Source of the DNA: Bacteroidota bacterium
GTDB lineage: Bacteria; Bacteroidota; Bacteroidia; Bacteroidales; UBA4417
NCBI GenBank assembly: GCA_013376995.1
Contig: JACAAZ010000011.1
Location: forward strand, 7,332-71,331
Direction of reading: 5' to 3'
Length of the DNA: 64,000 nt
Part shown: in pieces, positions 17,367 to 25,480 of the stretch
How the letters are laid out: each line of letters opens with the position of its first letter
Position numbering within the stretch: position 1 is the stretch's first letter
Program-made: the position numbers and the translations under genes
The notes under the pieces: generated by a model
What the model was told of the DNA's origin: nothing
Database searches by the model: none
What the model saw: the letters and a program-made list of their open reading frames with translations, nothing else

Positions 17367-18746
17367 TCAGGGGAATAAAGCGATTGAGTTTGTTAAAAGG
17401 CCGAAGGAATAATCGTGGTTGTGAATACCAAGACTGAATTCCCTTAAGCACAATTGGAAGTTGATGATAGCTCCCATCTGGGCATTGGTCAGATAAAGCT
17501 TAGGATAAGTAAGGTTCTGAGCTTTCTGAGCTGGAGTCCATGAACTAGCAGGGCTAGGATTCTGGAAGAGACCGTTAGGATTGTTAGCTGGGCCTGTTGG
17601 GTTGCTTGCTGGATCGTAAACATTCAGGTAACCATCATAATTATTGGCAGTTAAGCCAGCCCAAAGATTGGTTGTAGCATCAGGGTTACGGTTGAGGATA
17701 TCCCTTCCGCTTTCCTGCAGTTTGCCAGCCAAAGTGTTGAGTAAGGTCTTGATCTCAGTGCGGGTTCCTGTCCAAAGAACATCGGAAGAACTGATTCCAC
17801 TGTGGCAACCAGTTGCATTACATCCATTGAAATTACCTGCAGCGCTGAAGGAGTGTCCACCGGCCTTGCCATTGATGGCGCCCATATGACAATCCTGGCA
17901 GGTAGCCTGGGTTGCGTGTGCTGAACTTGCATAAGAAGCTGTTCCTGCAAATTCAATACCGCCCATACCGGCAACAATAGCTCCAACAGTTCCATAATGG
18001 GTGTGAGTCCTGTAACCTGGTTTCAGTTTGTTGGTGGTAACGCCAGCGGTTGTATCATAGAATACAGCAGTTGGGTTTGCGGCAATTGCAGCATAGTCAA
18101 GAACATTACCGTCACCGGCAGAAGCGGTGAAAGGACGTGGCTGATGACATTTGAGACAAAGGTTGCTTTGTCCATCTTTCTGGGCAAGGTTGATGGTTTT
18201 TGTACCGCCCCACATGGTCATGGCAACTGGAGCTACATTGGTGAACGGCTGAAGGTCAGCTACGGTATATGTGCTATGCAGGCTGCTGTGGCAGGTTGAG
18301 CAGGTGATATCACCATAAGCTTTATCCGGCACAGTTGCATAATCATTCACATATTTACCTGTTGCAGCGTTCAGCGTAAAGGTTGAAGGAATGTTGTTTG
18401 CACAAACATATTTGAAAGCTTCTGAACAATGGCATGGAGTACAACCGGTGTTTCCAGCTTCTGAAAATGCAGTTTCGCCATAGGAGTGCTTTGACAGTTC
18501 ATACTGAACTGAAACAAGGTCTACTACGTCTTTTGCATGACAAGTGGTACAGGTAGCATTGGCATCAACACCATTTGTTCCGTTTGTTCCGTTAATTCCA
18601 TTGGTTCCATCTTTCCCGTTGGCTCCATTGGTACCGTTTGTACCGTTGGCACCAGCAGGTCCGGTTTTACCAATTGGCCCTTCCTTGGTACAGGATGTGA
18701 TCAGCAAACCTGCACCGATTGCCAGAATGAATAATAATTTTTTCAT
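17367..18746 (-). CDS. Multihaem cytochrome c lipoprotein with collagen-like stalk
   Basis: A 459-residue lipoprotein. The lipobox ends LITSC (C19). Residues 23-59 are about twelve uninterrupted Gly-X-Y triplets (GPAGANGTNGTNGANGKDG and onward). Five CXXCH haem motifs follow, at residues 66, 102, 149, 197 and 283, plus one CX4CH motif (CNATGCH, residue 309). The C-terminal 130 residues lack haem motifs. It is probably anchored in the outer membrane with the stalk raising the haem domain; periplasmic orientation cannot be excluded. It is the last gene of the cluster, 272 bases from its upstream neighbour, and may have its own promoter with an FNR-type site. Its role as terminal electron carrier is inferred. 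Confidence 0.88.
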   Translation of the reverse strand: MKKLLFILAIGAGLLITSCTKEGPIGKTGPAGANGTNGTNGANGKDGTNGINGTNGTNGVDANATCTTCHAKDVVDLVSVQYELSKHSYGETAFSEAGNTGCTPCHCSEAFKYVCANNIPSTFTLNAATGKYVNDYATVPDKAYGDITCSTCHSSLHSTYTVADLQPFTNVAPVAMTMWGGTKTINLAQKDGQSNLCLKCHQPRPFTASAGDGNVLDYAAIAANPTAVFYDTTAGVTTNKLKPGYRTHTHYGTVGAIVAGMGGIEFAGTASYASSAHATQATCQDCHMGAINGKAGGHSFSAAGNFNGCNATGCHSGISSSDVLWTGTRTEIKTLLNTLAGKLQESGRDILNRNPDATTNLWAGLTANNYDGYLNVYDPASNPTGPANNPNGLFQNPSPASSWTPAQKAQNLTYPKLYLTNAQMGAIINFQLCLREFSLGIHNHDYSFGLLTNSIALFP

Positions 18747-18930
18747 AAGTAATTGGTTTAGTTAGTTGTTAGGGTTTGTATTAAAGGTTCTTGCACTAAA
18801 GATTTTTATGCTTCTTACAGGCCTTAAATACCTGCCTGATTGAATGCAAATATGTAATTATATATGTTCGATTTCATGTATGTTGTGTTGATATTTTCAC
18901 TTGTAAGCGATGTTATATTCCCGATTCCCA

Positions 18931-18944
18931 TTGATAAAAATCAA
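18931..18944. promoter_or_regulatory. Perfect FNR-type box TTGAT-N4-ATCAA
   Basis: TTGATAAAAATCAA is an exact match to the FNR consensus TTGAT-N4-ATCAA, and the symmetry extends one base on each side. It lies about 185 bases upstream of the multihaem lipoprotein start. An FNR-like regulator with the four cluster cysteines is encoded 7.6 kb away. I did not find a clear -7 box at the right distance, so the promoter itself is unresolved. Confidence 0.6.
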
Positions 18945-19018
18945 TCATTAATTGACATATGAAGATTAATCAATACATATAAGTATATAACATATCAACG
19001 TGTGTCTTATACCTGGGT

Positions 19019-19927
19019 TCAGCTGGTTGCCTCTTCTTTTTCTACTTTGACTTTACTTGATTTCTTGATCATGATCAGCTGAATTACTGCAAACAAATAA
19101 TGTCCCCATACCCCGGCTAACATGATGATTAGTGTTATGATCATCCAGAGCGGCGCAACGGGAGTCCAAAGCTCACGACTTGGCCTGTCAGGGCTTATCA
19201 GATGTTTCGGTAATCCCCATTTGATGTCAGCTTTGGCCATAACGTTACCATAGGTGTCATTTTCATCAATGGTTGCAACTACATTCAGATTCCCAAGTGA
19301 ATCACCAATAATATCCCTGGGGAATTCAGCTGTGCCGGTCCCCGTAGAATCTACCGAAATAGAAGCAACCTTAAGCATGCTAAGCATTTTAGGCACAGAA
19401 ATGGTAACATCGGTTGCTCCGATTGGAGATTCTGTCCCATCTGAATTAAGCTGGCTTGCTGTTACTTTAACATGCCGAACAGAGTCCTCTTCATAAAAGG
19501 TGACTACCATTTTGGATGGTTTTATTGCAAATTCACCATTAGCAGAGGCAAACTTTTCATTACCGGTAAACGCTGCCTTAAATTCTATCAGTTGCTGGGC
19601 ATTCCGGCTGAACTTATTATGTGCTGGAACTTTGAGGACTGCTGAGCCCCTGAAGTCTGTTTTTGCTATTCCAACTTCTGATTCACTATCACCGGCCTTA
19701 GCAGTGAATTTTACAGGCGCATTGGCAAGAAAGGTTGGACCTTTATCGTGTTTGACGCTTATAACAGCTTTCAACTGAATACTATCATCAGAAGTGCTGG
19801 TACAAATAAAGCTCATACTCGTTTCAGCCGGGCCCTGGGCGGTTTTTTCCTTGTTATCCTGTGCCGAACTCATCCTTGGAAGGACTAGCAGTATGATCGT
19901 TGCGAGTATTATCCCTATTCTTTTCAT
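19019..19927 (-). CDS. Ig-like membrane-anchored protein of the cytochrome cluster
   Basis: A 302-residue protein that I do not recognise as a named family. It has a signal peptide (to about residue 22), two beta-sandwich segments (about 30-135 and 140-235; one reads APVKFTAKAGDSESEVGIA) and one C-terminal transmembrane helix (about 262-285) with a basic cytoplasmic tail (KKSSKVKVEKEE). It would sit on the periplasmic face of the inner membrane. It begins 33 bases after the nrfD-like gene. It could be a scaffold for the electron-transfer complex; this is inferred from position alone. Confidence 0.8.
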   Translation of the reverse strand: MKRIGIILATIILLVLPRMSSAQDNKEKTAQGPAETSMSFICTSTSDDSIQLKAVISVKHDKGPTFLANAPVKFTAKAGDSESEVGIAKTDFRGSAVLKVPAHNKFSRNAQQLIEFKAAFTGNEKFASANGEFAIKPSKMVVTFYEEDSVRHVKVTASQLNSDGTESPIGATDVTISVPKMLSMLKVASISVDSTGTGTAEFPRDIIGDSLGNLNVVATIDENDTYGNVMAKADIKWGLPKHLISPDRPSRELWTPVAPLWMIITLIIMLAGVWGHYLFAVIQLIMIKKSSKVKVEKEEATS

Positions 19928-19960
19928 GTCTTGCTTTATAAATATGGTTAACAGGATAGA

Positions 19961-21283
19961 TTAGCGAAGGTAAATATCACCCGATTCCTTAGGCTCTTCC
20001 TTGAGTTCAGCAACCTGTACGATGGGAATAAGCTTGGAGGCTATAGTAAAGAAGAGGCAGAATGATGCAACACCTCCGGCAGTTAATACCATTTCTACCC
20101 AGGTGGGAGAATAATGCAACCACGCGGCTCTTGCATCTTGTATCGGCAGGTAAGGTGATTCGAGGGTGGGTACAACGATCAGGTAACGGTTCATCCATAG
20201 TGCGATAATTACAACCACAGCAGTGATGGTAATATTGTTGATGGTCCTCAGCTTCTTGAATCCTACAACGATCAAGGGAAGCAGCACGCCTACATAGTTA
20301 GAGAAAATGAAGAAGAAATAGTAATCTTTGAAAAGTATCTTGATCAGTATTTCATCGTTTTTTTCTGAACCATACCATTTTGTAAGATATTCACTAAATG
20401 TAAAATAACCGAAAAAGGCTGCCAGTACAAGCATAATTACACCAACATTTACGAAGTGTTTTTGTGTTATATGTTTTTCGAGGTGGTAAACCTTGCGGAA
20501 TATAAACATTGCGAGTATGAGAACTCCTGTTCCGGAGTAAACAGCTGCTATGACAAAATAAGGTCCGAAAATCGTGCTGTGCCAACCGGGTTGTAATGTA
20601 ACGCTGAAGATCCAGGCTAAAACTGAATACACAATAATTGCGATGGCGATTACCATACCAGCCATAATATCAGTTGCTCTTTTCAGGCGGATCTGCTGTT
20701 CCGGAGTACCTGTGTACCCCAGGGCAAGCATCTTATAGAGTTTCTTCTGCCAGGCCGGGACTTTAAGGGCTTCATAATCTCTTAATTTACTGAGGTCACG
20801 GAGAATTGCCAGGTAAAGGAAGATAAAGCATCCGATAATATCCGTAGAAATCGCAATTACGTCCCAGGTAATGGGTGACTGAATACGTCCGAACAGGATA
20901 AGGTTAGGTAAACGGTCGAGCCTGCCAATACAGAGCATAATGTATAAAGGACCAATTAACAGCGAGATAACTGTGATAAACTCGGCCATACGAATGACAG
21001 GTTTTCTCCATTCGGCATGAAAGAGATGAAGAGTCCCTGAAATTAAGGCTCCTGCGTAGCTTATTCCCATAAAGAAAATGAAGTTTACGATATAAACGCC
21101 CCATACTACATTATCGCGCATGCCAGTAACAATATGCCCCCGTGAAACCTGCCAGTATAATGCGAATAACCCCATACAAACCATGAAGATCAGGAAACCA
21201 ATCCAGATCTTACCTTTTAGGCCGGTATGCTCCAGTTGAGGCGCAAATTCCTTTAGTAATTCATCTGTTTGAGTCTGGCTCAT
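19961..21283 (-). CDS. NrfD/PsrC-type quinol-interacting membrane subunit
   Basis: A 440-residue integral membrane protein with about ten hydrophobic segments. It belongs to the NrfD/PsrC/HybB superfamily, which exchanges electrons between quinones and a partner iron-sulfur protein. The segment FTFSEYLTKWYG resembles the conserved SE....WY region of the 10-helix members such as HybB and ActC of alternative complex III. It overlaps the iron-sulfur gene by 4 bases (ATGA), the usual order for such pairs. Direction of electron flow cannot be read from sequence. Confidence 0.9.
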   Translation of the reverse strand: MSQTQTDELLKEFAPQLEHTGLKGKIWIGFLIFMVCMGLFALYWQVSRGHIVTGMRDNVVWGVYIVNFIFFMGISYAGALISGTLHLFHAEWRKPVIRMAEFITVISLLIGPLYIMLCIGRLDRLPNLILFGRIQSPITWDVIAISTDIIGCFIFLYLAILRDLSKLRDYEALKVPAWQKKLYKMLALGYTGTPEQQIRLKRATDIMAGMVIAIAIIVYSVLAWIFSVTLQPGWHSTIFGPYFVIAAVYSGTGVLILAMFIFRKVYHLEKHITQKHFVNVGVIMLVLAAFFGYFTFSEYLTKWYGSEKNDEILIKILFKDYYFFFIFSNYVGVLLPLIVVGFKKLRTINNITITAVVVIIALWMNRYLIVVPTLESPYLPIQDARAAWLHYSPTWVEMVLTAGGVASFCLFFTIASKLIPIVQVAELKEEPKESGDIYLR

Positions 21284-22248
21284 GATTTTTTCTCCTTATC
21301 CTTAAGTTTCTTAACAAATGGGGTGTTGTCGTATCTCGCCTTGATTTCCGGATCCAGGCTTTCATAACCACGCTCAACCGGGAACTGCCGGTCGACTGGT
21401 GGCAGGTAATAGACATTAGGCCGGGTACCCAGGTTTTCCAGGTACTGATAACCGGCGCGGTCGCGGATCAATTCACTGAATTTGTAAGTATCAACTCCAT
21501 TGGTCACTACATCTTCATCAATATCCCCGAAAAGGATAGTTCCCATTGGACAGGCTGAAGCACAATATGGCAATTTGCCTTCCCTGGCCATATCCGGGCA
21601 GAAATCGCATTTTGAAACGGTTCCTTCAACACCCGGAACACCTTTTTCAGGTGAATAGCTTTGAGGGGAATCGTATACATCTTCATGTTTCCATGCAAAA
21701 ATCCGGGTGGAATATGGACAACCGGTCATGCAGAATTTACAACCAATACATCTTTCATTATCAATAAGCACTATCCCGTCACTCCTTTTAAATGTTGCAC
21801 CTACAGGGCAAACACTTACACATTGTGGATTGTCACAATGATAGCATGGTTTCGGGAACCAATAAGGTGCTGATTTTAATGAATCCTGCAGCAGGTAAAC
21901 TTTCATAAACTCCTCACCATGAGGCAGATTATGGCCTTTCTGGCAGGATTCAACACATGCCCTGGCGTTTTTACACTTTGCCAGATCAATCACCATAACG
22001 AATTTACGGCCGGGGATTCCCTGGTGTGAATCCTTTCGATCTACCGGGGGAAGTGTGAGGAAGTTCTTGTCAACCTCCATCATTTCTCCTGAAGTAGTAA
22101 GAACCTTGACTTTATCTCCGGATTCTACTGCAAGGCTTTTCCCTGTTGCAAGGATTGCTCCGGTAGCAACTGTCCCTGCGCCAGCTATCAGGCCCAGTTT
22201 CAGAAATCTGCGACGTGAATTTCCGTCTTTGTTCTTTTCGTCGTTCAT
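21280..22248 (-). CDS. Tat-exported four-cluster ferredoxin subunit
   Basis: A 322-residue protein with a twin-arginine signal (SRRRFLKLGL, residues 11-20) and four cysteine groups. Groups two to four are complete: C135/138/143/147, C167/170/173/177 and C214/217/229/233. The first group, CKNARACVESC, has C92, C98 and C102, but the position where the second cysteine is expected is alanine (A95). The first cluster could be a [3Fe-4S] or be degenerate. The protein matches the NrfC/PsrB/HybA type that partners NrfD. Tat export places it in the periplasm. It lies between the cytochrome b and NrfD genes. Confidence 0.92.
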   Translation of the reverse strand: MNDEKNKDGNSRRRFLKLGLIAGAGTVATGAILATGKSLAVESGDKVKVLTTSGEMMEVDKNFLTLPPVDRKDSHQGIPGRKFVMVIDLAKCKNARACVESCQKGHNLPHGEEFMKVYLLQDSLKSAPYWFPKPCYHCDNPQCVSVCPVGATFKRSDGIVLIDNERCIGCKFCMTGCPYSTRIFAWKHEDVYDSPQSYSPEKGVPGVEGTVSKCDFCPDMAREGKLPYCASACPMGTILFGDIDEDVVTNGVDTYKFSELIRDRAGYQYLENLGTRPNVYYLPPVDRQFPVERGYESLDPEIKARYDNTPFVKKLKDKEKKS

Positions 22249-22309
22249 TGATTTATGTTTAGTCAGAATGATGTCGGATTGTTGAGCGGATCAGTTGGTT
22301 CCAGGCAGG

Positions 22310-22927
22310 TCAATGGGATTCATGATAGCCATTGATCATGCTTTTGAAATTGCTTATGAATGTGGCACCGATTGTACAGAAATATATATGTACAAACATG
22401 AAGAAGGAAAGCAGGAATCCAATGATAACATGCAGGAAGTCGTTGATCTTCAAGCCACTTCCTCCAAGGAATTTAACGAAAACAAATTCGGGGTACAAAA
22501 GTGCCCAGCCAGTCAGAAATACAATAGGTACCATCACATACATGGCAACAACGTATGTAAATTGCTGAAGAGGGTTGAACTTCTTTTCTACTGTTACAGG
22601 GAAAGGCGCTTTCTCCCTTTTGAAAATACCAAAAGTGTAGTAAAGGAATTGCTTTTTCAACCTGTCAAACATTCCACTGAAAGTTAACTTATAATACTTA
22701 CCATTGGGAGTAAAAAAGTTGCCAAGGAAGAAAAAAAGATAATTGGCTGTGAGCAGCATCCCTGAGATATTATGGATAGAAACAGCCCTGTCGAACCGGA
22801 TAAATTCAACTTTCATCCCCGAAAACTGCATATTGACTCCGGTAATGATAAGCATGAGGATCAGGATAGCATTGATTGCATGCCAAAGACGGACCCATTT
22901 AGGATATAGATAGAGTTTCTCAGCCAT
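22310..22927 (-). CDS. Cytochrome b561/PhsC-like membrane subunit
   Basis: A 205-residue protein with four transmembrane helices and four well-placed histidines: H16 (LWHAIN), H52 (SIHNISG), H166 (FLHVIIG) and H180 (FVHIYFC). This is the pattern of di-haem cytochrome b subunits such as PhsC and FdnI, which pass electrons between quinone and periplasmic redox partners. It overlaps the heptahaem cytochrome gene by 8 bases, which points to coupled translation and a common complex. Confidence 0.87.
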   Translation of the reverse strand: MAEKLYLYPKWVRLWHAINAILILMLIITGVNMQFSGMKVEFIRFDRAVSIHNISGMLLTANYLFFFLGNFFTPNGKYYKLTFSGMFDRLKKQFLYYTFGIFKREKAPFPVTVEKKFNPLQQFTYVVAMYVMVPIVFLTGWALLYPEFVFVKFLGGSGLKINDFLHVIIGFLLSFFMFVHIYFCTIGATFISNFKSMINGYHESH

Positions 22928-23909
22928 TGTTTTTTCTTTTTATAATTCTTAGAGTAGCATGAACAGCAATCCCGGCAATTACACAGCCAAACATTACGAG
23001 GCTAAGGATTCCAAGGTAGTAATTCCGGTTAGCTCCTATTACATAGGCTTCGTTCATAATAACACCATTAAAAAAGCCGGATTTGCTGCGTCCTTCCTTT
23101 ACCTTGTATTTGTATAAGGAAGCCATAAGAATGGAATTGGTTGAATGACATTCAACACAGCGCTTTACAGCTTTAGCTTTGGGTTGTATATTATGGGATA
23201 CTAGAAGCGAATCATTGACACGGGCATGGCATTCGATACACCTGATATTCCTGAAGTGCAGGGCCTGGTTTGGAAGCCATTCATGTTTTTTGATGATATT
23301 TGGATTTACTTTATCAGTAAGGAGTTGATATTTCGTGATATCTCCGTGGCAGTTCAGGCAAATGGCATTGTCGTATGCAACAATGTCTTTAATTTTATCA
23401 TCAGTGCGTGCACTGATCTTGTATTCATGAGGATTATGGCACATCCAGCAGGTGAAATCCTCACTATGCTTGGTTGAATGCACAGATTCCTGGAACTCTG
23501 ATTCAATTTTTTCAAACTTGAATTTGGCATACTTGGGGTCATCCCCATGGCAATCAATGCAGAGGTATTTTGATTCCATCCTCAAACGGCCGGGGTGGGG
23601 AAATGAATCGTAATCCTCCGAATGGCAATCGGTACATTTGAATTGTTTATGATTGGATTCATAGAACATATCCCGGCTGATAATTATCTCCGAGTACATC
23701 CTTTTGAAGACTTCTTTGTCGGATTCAGTATTTTTATAAGAGTACTTTGATTGCCCGTGACATTTAAAGCATGTCTCGTTGCTTTCCGCATTCTTATATT
23801 GTTTCTTCGTTTTATCATCCAGCCGGAAGGCTGTAATGGCACAGAACACCAGGCATAATAGCAGCCCTTTGAAAAGGATGTTCGACAAGGAAAGAGAGAT
23901 GTTACGCAT
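22920..23909 (-). CDS. Heptahaem cytochrome c with C-terminal membrane anchor
   Basis: A 329-residue cytochrome c with seven CXXCH motifs at residues 47, 92, 117, 154, 184, 224 and 251, an N-terminal signal segment and a C-terminal transmembrane helix (about residues 298-318) with a basic tail. The pattern suggests a periplasmic electron carrier attached to the inner membrane, related to tetrahaem/multihaem NapC/NrfB-like proteins. No catalytic CXXCK motif is present. It lies directly before the cytochrome b gene with an 8-base overlap. No named family is assigned. Confidence 0.88.
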   Translation of the reverse strand: MRNISLSLSNILFKGLLLCLVFCAITAFRLDDKTKKQYKNAESNETCFKCHGQSKYSYKNTESDKEVFKRMYSEIIISRDMFYESNHKQFKCTDCHSEDYDSFPHPGRLRMESKYLCIDCHGDDPKYAKFKFEKIESEFQESVHSTKHSEDFTCWMCHNPHEYKISARTDDKIKDIVAYDNAICLNCHGDITKYQLLTDKVNPNIIKKHEWLPNQALHFRNIRCIECHARVNDSLLVSHNIQPKAKAVKRCVECHSTNSILMASLYKYKVKEGRSKSGFFNGVIMNEAYVIGANRNYYLGILSLVMFGCVIAGIAVHATLRIIKRKNNG

Positions 23910-23953
23910 AATTCTTATTTAGACTAAAATTCAATTAGCACCTTGATAAAATA

Positions 23954-23991
23954 GAATTGGGTGTTTGCCTTGTTGGCGAAACACCCAATTC
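23954..23991 (-). terminator. Hairpin between the monohaem and heptahaem cytochrome genes
   Basis: A 13-bp inverted repeat (GAATTGGGTGTTT / AAACACCCAATTC) lies in the 98-base gap between the two cytochrome genes. On the minus strand it is followed by CTATTTTATC, only partly T-rich. It may be a terminator, attenuator or mRNA-stabilising hairpin that sets the ratio of the upstream and downstream parts of the cluster. Confidence 0.6.
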
Positions 23992-24007
23992 ATCAGGTTG
24001 GATCATG

Positions 24008-24412
24008 CTATTTTTTAAGCGTCCGCATGAAGGCTACCAATGCCCAACGGTCTGCATCATCCGCAATTTTCTTTTCGTAGGATGGCATCTCATCACGTCC
24101 TTTAGTGGTCTTGTAATAAAGTTCACCATCGGTGAAAGCCTGGAATTCCTTGCTGCTGAAATCTCCGCAAGTGGTTTTCAGACCTGAAGCCTTTGGACCA
24201 TCACCTAAACCTTTTGCACCATGGCATGATTTGCAATGTTTGGCAAATAATTCCTTACCGGCAGCAACATCACCCTTGCCCTTCATGGTCTTGAAGTTGG
24301 CTGGGGTTTCCCATGGACCGGGTTTCTTCTGTGCCATTACATTGTTGGCAAATACAAAAAGAACGGTGGCGAGCATAATTGCTGCAAGCCTGATCATCTG
24401 TTTAGTTTTCAT
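24008..24412 (-). CDS. Exported monohaem cytochrome c
   Basis: A 134-residue class I cytochrome c. It has a signal peptide (to about residue 27, NNVMAQ), one CKSCH haem site (residues 60-64) and a likely methionine axial ligand in GRDEMPSYEKK (about residue 110). This family serves as a soluble periplasmic electron shuttle. It lies between the barrel protein and the heptahaem cytochrome, so it could connect the two. Confidence 0.92.
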   Translation of the reverse strand: MKTKQMIRLAAIMLATVLFVFANNVMAQKKPGPWETPANFKTMKGKGDVAAGKELFAKHCKSCHGAKGLGDGPKASGLKTTCGDFSSKEFQAFTDGELYYKTTKGRDEMPSYEKKIADDADRWALVAFMRTLKK

Positions 24413-24468
24413 ATTGGATTGGTTTTAAAATTGAATTGGTAATTTAACAATAATTATTCCACTTTGGT

Positions 24469-25428
24469 TTAAAAGTTCCAGAGGCGGGTAATATTAAGAC
24501 CGAGAAGGAATTGCTTGTTGAAGAAATCATTCTGGTTGTTCATCATAGTTTCCTGTGGTAATATACTCTGCGATGTGCCAAAGAAGATATGGAAAGCATG
24601 CGTGCTTGTCGATATCTCTGCACCAATGGTGAAGTTCGGTTTAGGAGGATTTATAAACTCCTTGTACTCAGCAATGCCTTTAATTTTCAATGGCCAGTCA
24701 ACACCAAACATGAAGGATGTCTGTGGGCTGATTTTATACCTTACTGCATAAGAGATCCCGATTTTATCATGTTCCCAGGCACTGACATCGGTTGTGCTGA
24801 AAGGGAGCCAGTACGCATCTGCACTCTTGATATTGACAGTGTCAACCTTGTACCAGTTATAATGGGTAAAACTTGGGGCAAGCTGCATGGAAAGGTGATT
24901 GTTAAACCTGCGGGAAATGATCAACTCAGTAAAATACGAGAACCTGTTACTGAATTTGAAATTTGTTCCAACTGCTAGAGTATCATCTTTAGGTAATGCA
25001 CAGTCAATCTGCATATCAGTATATAGGGTTAATGTAACCGGGATGCTGTTTGAACGTGTTTGCTCAACAATGTTGTATTTTAACTGGAAATCCTGGGCCT
25101 TTTTAATTTTAGTGGCACCCCAGCCAACCATCAAATTCTTGAGTATGGTATAATTCAAGCCAATCCTGATATTTGAGCTGCCCCAAAGACCATATAAATC
25201 TTTCTTGAGGCCGTATTCTACGGAACCAAACCGATGCTGGATTACAAATTCCAGGGCGTTTTTTTGCTGCACATTGGATGTTTGCTGGTCGAATAGCAAG
25301 CCGCTTTCAAAAGCAGGTTTTGCCGGCCTGTTATCCGGGCCTGTTGGTTCTTCAGTGGCATCCTGTGCAAAGGCGCTTAACCTGACAAGCATGGCTGCTG
25401 TAATAAGAATGCTGTAAACTAATTTCAT
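24469..25428 (-). CDS. DUF5777-like predicted outer-membrane beta-barrel
   Basis: A 319-residue protein with a signal peptide (SAFAQD). The remaining sequence is made of alternating beta-strand stretches, and it ends LLGLNITRLWNF with a C-terminal phenylalanine. It matches the DUF5777 pattern of Bacteroidota beta-barrel proteins often found next to cytochromes (SGLLFDQQTSNVQQKNALEF region). It could be the outer-membrane pore through which electrons pass, but no direct evidence is visible. It starts 52 bases after the Ig-domain lipoprotein. Confidence 0.82.
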   Translation of the reverse strand: MKLVYSILITAAMLVRLSAFAQDATEEPTGPDNRPAKPAFESGLLFDQQTSNVQQKNALEFVIQHRFGSVEYGLKKDLYGLWGSSNIRIGLNYTILKNLMVGWGATKIKKAQDFQLKYNIVEQTRSNSIPVTLTLYTDMQIDCALPKDDTLAVGTNFKFSNRFSYFTELIISRRFNNHLSMQLAPSFTHYNWYKVDTVNIKSADAYWLPFSTTDVSAWEHDKIGISYAVRYKISPQTSFMFGVDWPLKIKGIAEYKEFINPPKPNFTIGAEISTSTHAFHIFFGTSQSILPQETMMNNQNDFFNKQFLLGLNITRLWNF

Positions 25429-25480
25429 GGGTATGATATTTCGTTTCGTTTGATACTAAGTTATTTACTGCCTTGCAGGA

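Noticed and set aside
22295-22687. Plus-strand open frame opposite the cytochrome b gene
   Set aside because: It is a shadow of the transmembrane-coding strand.
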